From: Nocardioides sp. GY 10127
GTDB lineage: Bacteria > Actinomycetota > Actinomycetes > Propionibacteriales > Nocardioidaceae
Direction of reading: 5' to 3'
Length of the DNA stretch: 64,000 bases
Assembly (NCBI RefSeq): GCF_004919085.1
Contig: NZ_STGL01000007.1
Span: 124,001-188,000 of the forward strand
Position 1 is the stretch's first letter. Every line of letters begins with the position of its first letter. Below the pieces are notes generated by a model. It was not told the origin of the DNA. It did not search any database and was given only the letters and a program-made list of their open reading frames with translations. This document shows, piece after piece, positions 27,702 to 35,856 of the stretch. Position numbers and translations under genes: made by a program.

Positions 27702-29504
27702 ATGTCCGCCCCTGCCCGAGACGAGCGTCAGCGCGTCGGTCCGTACGCGCTGATCACCAAGCTCGGCGAGGGCGGCATGGGCGTCGTCCACCTGGCCCGG
27801 GGGCCCGAGGGGGAGCGCGTGGCGCTCAAGGTGCTGCGCCCGCACGTCGTGGGCGACGACGAGGGACGTCGTCGGCTGGAGCGCGAGGTCGCCTCCCTGA
27901 GCCTGGTCCACTCGCGCTGGGTGGCGCCGGTCCTGGACGCCGACCCGTGGGCGCCGGTGCCCTACGTGGCCACCCGCTACGTCCCCGGGCTCTCGGTGCA
28001 CGACCACGTGCTCGAGGAGGGCCCGATCCACGGCAGCGACCTGGTGTGGTTCGCCGGCGGCCTGGCCGAGGGCATCGCCGCCGTGCACGCGGCCGGCGTG
28101 CTGCACCGCGACGTGAAGCCCTCGAACGTGCTGATGGAGGGTCGAGCCCCGATCCTCATCGACTTCGGCCTCGCCAAGCTGGCCGAGGACTCCCGGATGA
28201 CCCGGACCGGCTTCCTGCTCGGCACGCCCGGCTACGTGGCCCCCGAAGTGCTGGTGGGGGAGGAGGCCACGACGGCCTCCGACGTCCACGCCTGGGCGGC
28301 CACCGTCGCCTACGCGGGCACCGGCCGCTCGCCGTTCGGTCGCGGGCCGATCGAGGCGGTGCTGGACCGGGTGCGCCGGGGCGAGTTCGACCTCACCGGC
28401 ATCCACGGCGACCTCACCAGCGTGCTGGCGGCGGCGCTGGACCCGGAGCCCTCGCGGCGCCCGCGCGTCGAGCAGCTGCTGGCCTGGCTGCGCCCGCAGA
28501 CCTCGGAGGTCGCCTGGACGGCGGACGAGATCCCCGAGACCCAGCCGTTCGCGCCGTCCGCCCGCCCCGCGGACGTGACCCGCGCCGTGCCGCTGGCCGG
28601 TGCCGCGGCCGCCGCCGCCGAGGCGGCCCCGACGCCCGCCCCCACCGCGGTGGAGCCGGTCTGGGCCGACCCGGCGCCCGTGGCCGACGAGGACTGGTCC
28701 TCCGCCGTCACCGGCGAGGTCCCGGTCGGCGGCGGCGACACCCGGATGCTCCGCGAGGGCGCGGACGGGCTGCACTGGGGTGCCTCCGAGGACGCCACCG
28801 TCGACCGGCCCACCGTCGACCGACCCTGGGTCGAACGGCCCTGGGACGGGGATGCCGACGAGGGCACCGAGCCCGCCTGGCCCTGGGCCGGCGAGGAGGT
28901 GGCGCCCGCGGCGCCGGTCGGTGCGGGCGAGCGGCTGCGCCGCGGCCTCCTGTGGCTCGTGGTCGTGCTGGCGCTGGGCGCGGGGGTCGCGGCCTACCCG
29001 TACGTGGCGGGTGGCGCCGTGGTCGCGGCCGCGTGGCTGCTGCGGGCGGGCTCTCGGGGAGCCGCCCGCGTCTCGCTGCGCCAGGGCGTGCGTGGCCACC
29101 GCTGGCACGACGCCCCCCGCCGAGTGGTCGGGCTGCCGTGGGACCTGTCCCAGACCCTGCTCTCCACACTCCTGCTCCTGGTGTGGGGCGTGGGGCTGGC
29201 GGTGGCCGCCGTCCTCGTCTGCTACGCCCTGGCGCTGGACGACGGGCGCACCGCCCTGGTCGGCGGGCTGGCGCTCGTCACGGCGCTGCTGCTCGGGCCG
29301 GGCTCGGACCGCGTCCGCGGCCCGGTGGGCGCGCTGGTGCGTCCGCTGGCCTCGGGGGTCGGCACCTGGCTCGTCCTCCTCGTCGTCCTGGGCGCCCTGG
29401 CCGCGGCCGGGGCCACCGCCGTCCTGGACTCCGGCGCCGACTGGGCGCCGGCCTCGGACTGGCCGCTGGCGGGGCTCTCCCTGCCGTCCTGGCTCGTGGG
29501 CTGA
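27702..29504 (+). CDS. Hanks-type Ser/Thr protein kinase with C-terminal membrane region
   Basis: The 600-residue product has a kinase domain at residues about 13-270: glycine loop LGEGGMGVV, lysine K43 in VALKVL, catalytic loop HRDVKPSN (H135), and metal motif DFGLAK (D154) followed by GTPGYVAPE. A Pro/Ala/acidic linker (about 280-400) leads to three or four hydrophobic segments in residues about 415-590. The membrane part is C-terminal and multi-spanning, with no PASTA repeats, so it is not PknB. ATG 27702 lies 6 nt after TACCCT. Target proteins are unknown. Confidence 0.9.
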   Translation: MSAPARDERQRVGPYALITKLGEGGMGVVHLARGPEGERVALKVLRPHVVGDDEGRRRLEREVASLSLVHSRWVAPVLDADPWAPVPYVATRYVPGLSVHDHVLEEGPIHGSDLVWFAGGLAEGIAAVHAAGVLHRDVKPSNVLMEGRAPILIDFGLAKLAEDSRMTRTGFLLGTPGYVAPEVLVGEEATTASDVHAWAATVAYAGTGRSPFGRGPIEAVLDRVRRGEFDLTGIHGDLTSVLAAALDPEPSRRPRVEQLLAWLRPQTSEVAWTADEIPETQPFAPSARPADVTRAVPLAGAAAAAAEAAPTPAPTAVEPVWADPAPVADEDWSSAVTGEVPVGGGDTRMLREGADGLHWGASEDATVDRPTVDRPWVERPWDGDADEGTEPAWPWAGEEVAPAAPVGAGERLRRGLLWLVVVLALGAGVAAYPYVAGGAVVAAAWLLRAGSRGAARVSLRQGVRGHRWHDAPRRVVGLPWDLSQTLLSTLLLLVWGVGLAVAAVLVCYALALDDGRTALVGGLALVTALLLGPGSDRVRGPVGALVRPLASGVGTWLVLLVVLGALAAAGATAVLDSGADWAPASDWPLAGLSLPSWLVG

Positions 29505-29581
29505 CCGGCCGCCCGGTCGAGCGGAGTCCCGTGCCGTGGGACGCCGGAGGCACCCGCCCGCGTCCGTGGCACACTGTCGGG

Positions 29582-29632
29582 GTGCCCGACCTGCCGGTGA
29601 TCATTCGCCAGCGCGTCGCGCTCCCGGCCTGA
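29582..29632 (+). CDS. cimA leader peptide (16 residues)
   Basis: A GTG-initiated ORF encodes VPDLPVIIRQRVALPA, with adjacent Val-Ile-Ile codons. Ile codons of this kind are rare in this genome (ATC then ATT). CACACT lies 6 nt upstream of the start, and an intrinsic terminator follows at 29661. Since cimA leads to isoleucine, ribosome stalling at Ile codons is a sensible signal. Translation is inferred. Confidence 0.65.
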   Translation: MPDLPVIIRQRVALPA

Positions 29633-29660
29633 CGGCCAGCACAGGGAGCACGACGCGCCG

Positions 29661-29685
29661 CCTCTCGTTCGCGAGAGGTTTTTTT
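29661..29685 (+). terminator. Attenuator terminator before cimA
   Basis: CCTCTCG pairs with CGAGAGG around a TTCG tetraloop, followed directly by seven T residues. It lies 28 bp after the leader ORF and 55 bp before cimA, so it would stop transcription of cimA unless antiterminated. It is the most classical intrinsic terminator in the window. Confidence 0.85.
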
Positions 29686-29740
29686 GTGCCCCGGCCAGGG
29701 GGCACGACGGCGACGGGGACGGACGAGACGAGGAGACACC

Positions 29741-31333
29741 ATGGCGGCCGACGACGCCTTCCACGTGTACGACACGACCCTGCGCGACGGTGCCCAGCAG
29801 GAGGGGCTCAACCTCTCCGTCACCGACAAGCTCTCGATCGCCCGGACGCTCGACGGCCTGGGCGTCGGCTACATCGAGGGCGGCTGGCCGGGTGCCAACC
29901 CCAAGGACACCGAGTTCTTCCGTCGCGCCGCCTCCGAGCTGGACCTGCGGCACGCCACCCTCGCGGCCTTCGGCGCCACCCGCCGCGCCGGCGTCGCGGC
30001 CGCGGACGACCCGCTGGTCGCCGCGCTGCGCGACTCCGGGGCGAAGGTCGTCACGCTGGTCGCCAAGTCCCACGACCGGCACGTCGAGCTGGCGCTGCGC
30101 ACCACGCTGGAGGAGAACCTCGCGATGGTGCGCGACACGGTCGCCCACCTCACCGCCGAGGGCCAGCGGGTCTTCCTGGACGCCGAGCACTTCTTCGACG
30201 GGTACCGGGCCAACCGCGCCTACGCGCTCGAGGTGCTCCGCACGGCCTACGAGGCCGGCGCGGAGGTCGCGGCGCTGTGCGACACCAACGGCGGCATGCT
30301 GCCGACGTGGGTCGGGGACGTCGTGGGCGACGTGGTCGCCAGCACCGGCGGTCGCGTGGGCATCCACTGCCACAACGACACCGGCTGCGCCGTCGCGAAC
30401 TCGCTGGCCGCCGTCGACGCGGGTGCCACCCACGTCCAGGGCACCGTCAACGGCTACGGCGAGCGCACCGGCAACGCCGACCTCGTCACCGTCGTCGCCA
30501 ACCTGGAGCTCAAGCTGGACCGCCCGGTGCTGCCCCCGGGCAAGCTCGCCGAGGCCACGCGCACCGCCCACGCGGTCGCCGAGGTCACCAACGTGCCGCC
30601 GGCCTCCCGCCAGCCGTACGTGGGCACGAGCGCCTTCGCGCACAAGGCCGGCCTCCACGCGTCCGCGATCAAGGTGGACCCCGACCTCTACCAGCACATG
30701 GACCCGGCGGGCGTCGGCAACGACATGCGGCTGCTGGTCTCCGACATGGCGGGCCGGGCCTCCATCGAGCTCAAGGCCCGCGAGCTCGGCTTCGACCTCT
30801 CCGAGGACCGCGAGCTCGTCACCCGGATCACCCAACGGGTCAAGGTGCTGGAGAACCGCGGCTACACCTTCGAGGCGGCCGACGCCTCCTTCGAGCTCCT
30901 GCTGGCCGAGGAGGTGCACGGCCACCGGCCCGCCTACGTGGACGTCGAGTCCTGGCGCGTCATCACGGAGACCGGGCCCGCGCCGACCGCCGGCTCCGAG
31001 GCGCTCTCGGAGGCGACCGTGAAGCTCCGCGCCGGCGGCGTGCGCTACGTGGTGACCGGCGAGGGCAACGGCCCCGTCAACGCCCTCGACCAGGCGCTGC
31101 GCTCGGCCATCGGCCAGGCCTACCCGGAGGTCGCGAAGTTCGAGCTCGTCGACTACAAGGTGCGCATCCTCGACCAGGGCCACGGCACCGACGCGATCAC
31201 CCGGGTCCTCATCGAGACCTCCGACGGTCACGGCACGTGGGTCACCGTCGGGGTCGGCCCCAACGTCATCGAGGCCTCCTGGGAGGCCCTGCTCGACGCG
31301 ATCACCTTCGGGCTGCGCCGGCACGACCGCTGA
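29741..31333 (+). CDS. cimA: Citramalate synthase
   Basis: The 530-residue protein has the DRE-TIM aldolase signature HVYDTTLRDGAQQEGLNLS at residue 8, YIEGGWPGANPKD, the metal ligands in IHCHNDTGCAVANS, and a C-terminal LeuA-like regulatory domain. The GGWPG sequence and length fit the CimA type, which condenses pyruvate with acetyl-CoA to citramalate as a threonine-independent route to 2-ketobutyrate and isoleucine. ATG 29741 has GAGGAG 7 nt upstream. The Ile-codon leader and terminator upstream support an isoleucine role; an isopropylmalate synthase paralogue is the alternative. Confidence 0.9.
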   Translation: MAADDAFHVYDTTLRDGAQQEGLNLSVTDKLSIARTLDGLGVGYIEGGWPGANPKDTEFFRRAASELDLRHATLAAFGATRRAGVAAADDPLVAALRDSGAKVVTLVAKSHDRHVELALRTTLEENLAMVRDTVAHLTAEGQRVFLDAEHFFDGYRANRAYALEVLRTAYEAGAEVAALCDTNGGMLPTWVGDVVGDVVASTGGRVGIHCHNDTGCAVANSLAAVDAGATHVQGTVNGYGERTGNADLVTVVANLELKLDRPVLPPGKLAEATRTAHAVAEVTNVPPASRQPYVGTSAFAHKAGLHASAIKVDPDLYQHMDPAGVGNDMRLLVSDMAGRASIELKARELGFDLSEDRELVTRITQRVKVLENRGYTFEAADASFELLLAEEVHGHRPAYVDVESWRVITETGPAPTAGSEALSEATVKLRAGGVRYVVTGEGNGPVNALDQALRSAIGQAYPEVAKFELVDYKVRILDQGHGTDAITRVLIETSDGHGTWVTVGVGPNVIEASWEALLDAITFGLRRHDR

Positions 31334-31355
31334 CGCCCGCCCCGGGCCGGGCGAC

Positions 31356-31396
31356 TCAGGGGGCGACTCAGCGGGGCGACTCAGCGGGGCGACTCA
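31356..31396 (-). repeat. Stop-codon tandem repeats after the TetR gene
   Basis: Read on the reverse strand, TGAGTCGCCCCGC units follow one another, with TGA at 31396-31394 (the gene's stop), 31383-31381, 31370-31368 and 31358-31356. Periods are 13, 13 and 12 bp, so the copies fall in all three frames. Confidence 0.75.
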
Positions 31397-31999
31397 GGCG
31401 GGGCCGCGGCCGACGACGCGGCTCGCCAGGTCGACCCACGCGGCGACCAGCCGCTCGACCGGCAGGTGCTCGACGTCCACCTGCTGCACCAGCACCGGGA
31501 CCTCGAGCGGGGCGAGCAGCGCGGTGGCGAGGAGCGGGAGGTCGCCCTGCACGCCGAGCTCGGTGAGCAGGTGGCGCACGTGCAGCGTCATGAAGGACGC
31601 GGCGGCGACCGACCGGGCGCCGTGCGCGTCCGCGGCGCGGATGAGGTCGGCGTGCAGCAGGGTCGTGCGCAGGCGGGACTCACCGAACGCCACGAGCCGC
31701 TCCCACGGCGGCGCGCCCGGGCCGAGCGGGGCCGGCCCGGCGAGGACCGAGGCCTGCCAGTCGCGCTCGGAGACGTCCAGGACCTGCGCCATCAGGCCCT
31801 CGCGCGAGCCGAAGCGCCGGAAGACCGTGCCCTTGCCGACCCCGGCGCGCGCGGCCAGGCACTCCATGGTGAGCGTGGCGACCCCGCCCTCGTCGACCAT
31901 CCGCACCGCCGCGCGCAGCAGGGCCTCGCGGTTGCGGGCGGCGTCGGCGCGCTCCGCGGGCGGCTGGTCCGCCATCGGCAGGAGCGGGCGGCTGGTCAT
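31394..31999 (-). CDS. TetR family transcriptional regulator
   Basis: The 201-residue protein has an N-terminal TetR helix-turn-helix: NREALLRAAVRMVDEGGVATLTME then ARAGVGKGTVFRRFGSREGL (about residues 22-68). The C-terminal domain is of unknown ligand. ATG 31999 lies 7 nt after TAGGGT. It is divergent from an NADPH-dependent FMN reductase, and a perfect 22-bp palindrome sits in the spacer at 32082-32103, so it probably represses that gene and perhaps itself. The gene ends in a run of stop-containing repeats. Confidence 0.9.
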   Translation of the reverse strand: MTSRPLLPMADQPPAERADAARNREALLRAAVRMVDEGGVATLTMECLAARAGVGKGTVFRRFGSREGLMAQVLDVSERDWQASVLAGPAPLGPGAPPWERLVAFGESRLRTTLLHADLIRAADAHGARSVAAASFMTLHVRHLLTELGVQGDLPLLATALLAPLEVPVLVQQVDVEHLPVERLVAAWVDLASRVVGRGPA

Positions 32000-32081
32000 G
32001 GGGCTCACCCTAGGGCTGCGGGAGGGGGTGGTGGCGCAGTTCACGGCACGCGGGGGATTCGGGTGCGGCGTGCGGGGAATG

Positions 32082-32103
32082 TAAACGGACCACGGTCCGT
32101 TTA
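32082..32103. promoter_or_regulatory. TetR operator palindrome
   Basis: TAAACGGACC and GGTCCGTTTA form perfect 10-bp arms around a central AC. The palindrome lies in the divergent spacer, 39 bp before the FMN reductase start. The ACGGACC/GGTCCGT core resembles operators of TetR proteins that control oxidoreductase genes. Confidence 0.85.
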
Positions 32104-32142
32104 GTCGGACGTCTCCCCGTCCCCGATCCCAGGAGCACTCCC

Positions 32143-32682
32143 GTGACCACTCGCGTCGCCGTCCTGGTCGGCAGCCTCCGCGCCGACTCCCTCAACCGCA
32201 AGCTCGCCGAGACCCTGCGCGCCAACGCGCCCGAGGGCGCCGAGCTCGTGCTCGTCGACGGCCTCGACCGGCTGCCCTTCTACAACGAGGACATCGACAC
32301 CGACGACGCCCCGCAGGCGGCCCTCGACCTGCGCGCCGCCGTGGCGTCCGCCGACCGCGTCCTCGCCGTCACCCCCGAGTACAACGGCACCATGCCCGCC
32401 GTCCTCAACAACGCCCTCGACTGGCTCTCCCGCCCCTACGGCGCCGGGGCCATCGTGGGCAAGCCGTTCGGTGTCGTCGGCGTGACCCCGACCCCCTACG
32501 GCGGTCAGTGGGCGCACGCGGACGCCGCGCGCTCGGCGGGCATCGCCGGCGCCGTCGTCGTCGAGGACGTGACCGTCTCCCAGTCCGCCCTCGAGGTGGA
32601 CGTGCTCACCGACGAGGCCGTCCAGGCCCGGCTGCGCAGCGCCGTGCAGACCCTCGTGGACCACGAGGTCGCCGCGGCCTGA
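32143..32682 (+). CDS. NAD(P)H-dependent FMN reductase / quinone reductase
   Basis: The 179-residue flavodoxin-like protein has VAVLVGSLRADSLNRKLAETL (FMN phosphate loop) at the start and VTPEYNGTMPAVLNNALDWLSRP, the diagnostic motif of the NADPH-dependent FMN reductase family (ChrR, azoreductase-like). It probably reduces quinones, azo dyes or other electrophiles. The GTG start has AGGAG 8 nt upstream. It is under the likely control of the divergent TetR protein, which suggests induction by a toxic substrate. Confidence 0.9.
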   Translation: MTTRVAVLVGSLRADSLNRKLAETLRANAPEGAELVLVDGLDRLPFYNEDIDTDDAPQAALDLRAAVASADRVLAVTPEYNGTMPAVLNNALDWLSRPYGAGAIVGKPFGVVGVTPTPYGGQWAHADAARSAGIAGAVVVEDVTVSQSALEVDVLTDEAVQARLRSAVQTLVDHEVAAA

Positions 32683-32798
32683 CCCGGCCGTTCGACCCCG
32701 GGGCTCGGTCCCTGCGCTCGATCCCTGCGCTCGATCCCGGGGCTCGACCCCGGGGCCGTTCGAGCCGCGGGGAGGCCCGGCGGCGGTAGCGTGCGGTC

Positions 32799-33188
32799 AT
32801 GACGACCGACGCCGCCCCGCCGGCCCTCCCGCCGGCCTCCGCGGAGCCCCGGCCGCGGGCCCGCACCGGCGACGTGGTGGCCACGGTCGTCGAGATCGTC
32901 CTGCTGGGCGCGCTCGGCCTGCTCGCCACGATCGGGGCCGCCCTGCTCGTCATGGCCTCCGACTCGTGCGGCTCCGGCACCACCGAGTGCGACACCGGCC
33001 TGCTGGGCGCGGGCGTCCTGCTGGCCGCCGTGGCGCCCTGGGTGGCGCTCGTCCCGGCCGCGGTCTGGGCGATCGCCCGCCTCGTGCGCGGACGCAGCGG
33101 CTGGTGGGTCGTGCTCCTCTCCGTCCCGGGCTACCTCGTGCTGGCCGGGGTCGGCGTGCTCCTCGTCGCCCGGGGGGTGACCGCGTGA
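32799..33188 (+). CDS. Small membrane protein
   Basis: The 129-residue product has a Pro/Ala-rich N-terminus and three hydrophobic segments (about residues 27-52, 65-92 and 100-126). A loop contains two cysteines (SDSCGSGTTECDTG), which could form a disulfide if outside. The ATG lies 6 nt after TAGCGT, suggesting a leaderless promoter, and the stop overlaps the amidase start (GTGA). No function is recognised; it heads a three-gene operon. Confidence 0.72.
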   Translation: MTTDAAPPALPPASAEPRPRARTGDVVATVVEIVLLGALGLLATIGAALLVMASDSCGSGTTECDTGLLGAGVLLAAVAPWVALVPAAVWAIARLVRGRSGWWVVLLSVPGYLVLAGVGVLLVARGVTA

Positions 33189-34633
33189 GCGTCCTCGACG
33201 AGAACGCCCTCCACGACCTCACCGGCCTCCAGCAGGGCCTGCTCGTGGCGTCCGGCGACCTCTCCCCGCTGGAGCTGGCCGAGCACTACCTCGACCGCGC
33301 CTCGCGGCTGGACGACGTGGGCGCCTTCGTCACGGTGGCCGCCGAGCGCGCGCTCGCCGCGGCCCGGGAGCTCACCACGGCCGGGCGGCCCGCCGACGCC
33401 GGCCCGCTGTGGGGCGTGCCCACGGCGGTGAAGGACCTCAACGCCACCGCAGGCGTGCCGACCGCGTTCGGCTCGGCCGCCTACACCGGCTTCGTGCCCG
33501 ATGTGTCCGACTCCGTCACGCGCTCCCTGGAGGACGCGGGGCTGGTGTGGCTCGGCAAGACCGCCACCCCCGAGTTCGGCTCGCCCTGCTACACCGAGCC
33601 CGAGGGTGCGCCCGCCGCCGTGACGCCGTGGGACCGCTCCCGGATGGCCGGCGGCTCCAGCGGGGGAGCCGGGGCCGCGGTGGCCGCCGGGCTCGTGCCG
33701 CTGGCCCAGGGCTCGGACGGCGGCGGCTCGATCCGCATCCCGGCGTCCTGCTGCGGGCTGGTGGGGTTCAAGCCGAGCCGGGGCCTGGTGAGCGGGGCGC
33801 CGCTCTACGGGGAGCCGACCGGGCTGGCGACGTCGGGCCCGCTCGCCCGGACCGTCGGGGACGCGGCGGCGCTGCTCGACGTCCTGGCCGTGCGTCGCGC
33901 GGGGGACCCGTACCCGCCGCTCGAGCGGCCCGGCTCCTTCCTCACGGCCGCGGGCCGGGCCCCCGGCCGCCTGCGGGTGGCGCGGTTCTCCGCCCCGGTC
34001 ATCGCCGACGCCCCCGTCCACCCGGAGGTCCTGCGCGCCTGGGAGTCCGCCTCCGCGCTGCTCGCCTCCCTCGGCCACGAGGTCGTGGACGTCGAGGTGC
34101 CGCTGCCGCGCGAGGCGGTGGCGACCTTCGAGACCTGCTGGGCGGTGCTCACCGCCCTGTCGCCGGCCCCGGCGGGCCGCGAGCACCTGCTCCGGCCGCT
34201 GACGACGTGGCTCTCCGCGCGCGGCCGCGCCGTCTCCGGGCCCGACTTCGGCCTCGCGCTCGGGGCGATGCGTCGGCACGCGGCGACCGCCCTGGAGGCG
34301 CTCGCCGGGTTCGACGCGGTGCTCACCCCGACCCTGGCGGACGTACCGCTGCCGGTGGGGGCGATCCGCGACGACGCCGACCCGGCATCCGACTTCGAGG
34401 CGCAGAAGCGCTTCACGCCCTACACGTCGCTGTGGAACGTCACCGGCTCGCCCGCGGTCTCGCTGCCGCTGCACGAGACGCCCGACGGGCTGCCGGTCGG
34501 GGTGATGCTCGCCGGTCGCCCGGGCGAGGACGGCGCGCTCCTGGCCCTGGCCGCGCAGGTCGAGGCCGTCGCGCAGGACGACCCGGCGACCGCCTGGCAC
34601 GGGCGGCGCCCGCCCGGCTGGGAGCGGACGTGA
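33185..34633 (+). CDS. Amidase (amidase-signature family)
   Basis: This 482-residue amidase-signature enzyme has the catalytic lysine in [14 protein letters not shown], the cis-serine in [16 protein letters not shown], and the nucleophile region [23 protein letters not shown]. The Ser-cisSer-Lys triad is complete. The family includes amide hydrolases and GatA; lack of GatB or GatC neighbours and the sequence favour a general amidase. GTG 33185 overlaps the stop of the membrane protein gene, and its own stop overlaps the acetyltransferase start. Confidence 0.88.
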   Translation: MSVLDENALHDLTGLQQGLLVASGDLSPLELAEHYLDRASRLDDVGAFVTVAAERALAAARELTTAGRPADAGPLWGVPTAVKDLNATAGVPTAFGSAAYTGFVPDVSDSVTRSLEDAGLVWLGKTATPEFGSPCYTEPEGAPAAVTPWDRSRMAGGSSGGAGAAVAAGLVPLAQGSDGGGSIRIPASCCGLVGFKPSRGLVSGAPLYGEPTGLATSGPLARTVGDAAALLDVLAVRRAGDPYPPLERPGSFLTAAGRAPGRLRVARFSAPVIADAPVHPEVLRAWESASALLASLGHEVVDVEVPLPREAVATFETCWAVLTALSPAPAGREHLLRPLTTWLSARGRAVSGPDFGLALGAMRRHAATALEALAGFDAVLTPTLADVPLPVGAIRDDADPASDFEAQKRFTPYTSLWNVTGSPAVSLPLHETPDGLPVGVMLAGRPGEDGALLALAAQVEAVAQDDPATAWHGRRPPGWERT

Positions 34634-35223
34634 GGCGGCTGCCGCTGGTCCCGACCGCCCACCTGGACGCGAGCGTGCTGGCCGGGGCACGGCTGCTGTG
34701 CGAGGAGGCGTTCGAGGGGCGGTTCGCCCCCGAGGACTGGACCCACGCGCTCGGCGGGCTGCACGCCGTCCTGCTGCACGACGGGTGGGAGCACCGCGAG
34801 GGCGACGTCGCGCCGGTGGCCGCGCACGGCGCGCTCGTGGCGCGGCGGTTCCTGCACGGCCCCGACGGTGCCCCGACCTCCCTGAGGGTCGGCTACGTCG
34901 AGGCGGTGGCCGTGGCGGCCGGCGAGCGCCGACGGGGCTGCGCGACCCGGGTGATGACGGCGCTGGAGTCGCTCGCGCCCGGGTACGACCTGCTCGCGCT
35001 CTCCGCCTCCGCCGCGGCCCGCCCGCTCTACCTCGGGCGCGGGTGGGTGCCGTGGGCCGGGCCCACCGGCGTCCTCGCGCCCAGTGGGACTGCGCCCAGT
35101 GCGATCGTGCCCACGCCCGAGGAGGACGACGGGGTGCTCCTGCTCCCCGGTGCCCTCGACCCCGCCTCGCTCGACCGTGGGCACCCGCTCGTCTGCGACT
35201 GGCGGGACGGGGACGTCTGGTAG
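34630..35223 (+). CDS. Aminoglycoside 2'-N-acetyltransferase AAC(2')-I-like (GNAT)
   Basis: The 197-residue GNAT protein strongly resembles mycobacterial AAC(2')-Ic. Shared features from memory are an FEGRFAPEDWTHALGGLHA-like segment, LRVGYVEAVAVA followed by the acetyl-CoA loop GERRRGCATRV, PLYLGRGWVPWAGPTGVLAP, and the terminal LVCDWRDGDVW. AAC(2') enzymes acetylate the 2'-amino group of aminoglycosides such as gentamicin, and chromosomal copies may have other native substrates. It overlaps the amidase stop (GTGA) and ends an operon with it. The call rests on these motifs; activity is not shown. Confidence 0.82.
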   Translation: MRRLPLVPTAHLDASVLAGARLLCEEAFEGRFAPEDWTHALGGLHAVLLHDGWEHREGDVAPVAAHGALVARRFLHGPDGAPTSLRVGYVEAVAVAAGERRRGCATRVMTALESLAPGYDLLALSASAAARPLYLGRGWVPWAGPTGVLAPSGTAPSAIVPTPEEDDGVLLLPGALDPASLDRGHPLVCDWRDGDVW

Positions 35224-35226
35224 CGG

Positions 35227-35856
35227 TCAGTCACCCAGGCCGCGCGCGGCGAGCGCGTCGCCGGTGTCGTGGGCGCGCTTGACGACCCGGACGACGAACG
35301 GGGTGAGGAACGCGCGGGGGTGGCGGCCGAGCCCGCGCGCGCGGGCCGCGTCACGCGTCTCCCAGGCCAGGGCGAGCGTTGCGGGCAGGGCGCTGAGGGT
35401 GAGCGAGAAGGCGAGGGCGACCCGGTCCGGGTCGACACCGACCCGGCGCAGCGGGCCGAGCCACCTCACGATCGCGTCGAGCATCGCGTTGAGCGCGGTG
35501 GTGGCGGTGACGACGGAGGCGGCGAGGGTGAGGCCGAGGAGCAGCAGGACGGTCCGGGCCGCCTCGAGCGGGCCGGCCAGCAGCACCTGCAGGGCGCCGA
35601 GGACCACCAGCGGCAGCAGCAGCGGCCGCACGCTCGCCCGCAGGTCGCTCAGGCGCTGCCCGGCCACCGCGCCGGCGAGCAGCGCGACGAGCAGGGCGCC
35701 GGCGGCGGAGGCCAGCCCGAGGGTGGGCGGGTCGTCGAGGGCGACCGCGACGGCAGAGAGGAGCACCAGCCCGCCCAGCTTCGCGCCCACCGGCGCGCGG
35801 TGCAGGAGGCTCGTGCCGGGGCGGTGCAGGGCGACGACCTGCGGCGGGTGGCTCAC
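35227..35856 (-). CDS. bioN: Energy-coupling factor transporter transmembrane protein (EcfT/BioN)
   Basis: The 209-residue membrane protein has about five hydrophobic segments and two Ala-Arg-Gly motifs (RDAARARGLGRH and ALAARGLGD) that couple EcfT to its ATPases. Its start overlaps the upstream ATPase gene (ATGA-type overlap), which in turn overlaps bioY. This bioY-bioM-bioN order is the classic biotin ECF transporter. The downstream end is 4 bp from the convergent AAC(2')-like gene. Confidence 0.9.
   Translation of the reverse strand: MSHPPQVVALHRPGTSLLHRAPVGAKLGGLVLLSAVAVALDDPPTLGLASAAGALLVALLAGAVAGQRLSDLRASVRPLLLPLVVLGALQVLLAGPLEAARTVLLLLGLTLAASVVTATTALNAMLDAIVRWLGPLRRVGVDPDRVALAFSLTLSALPATLALAWETRDAARARGLGRHPRAFLTPFVVRVVKRAHDTGDALAARGLGD

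Noticed and set aside
29741..31333. Calling this gene leuA
   Set aside because: Length, the GGWPG motif and the Ile-codon leader fit citramalate synthase better; a role as isopropylmalate synthase is not excluded.
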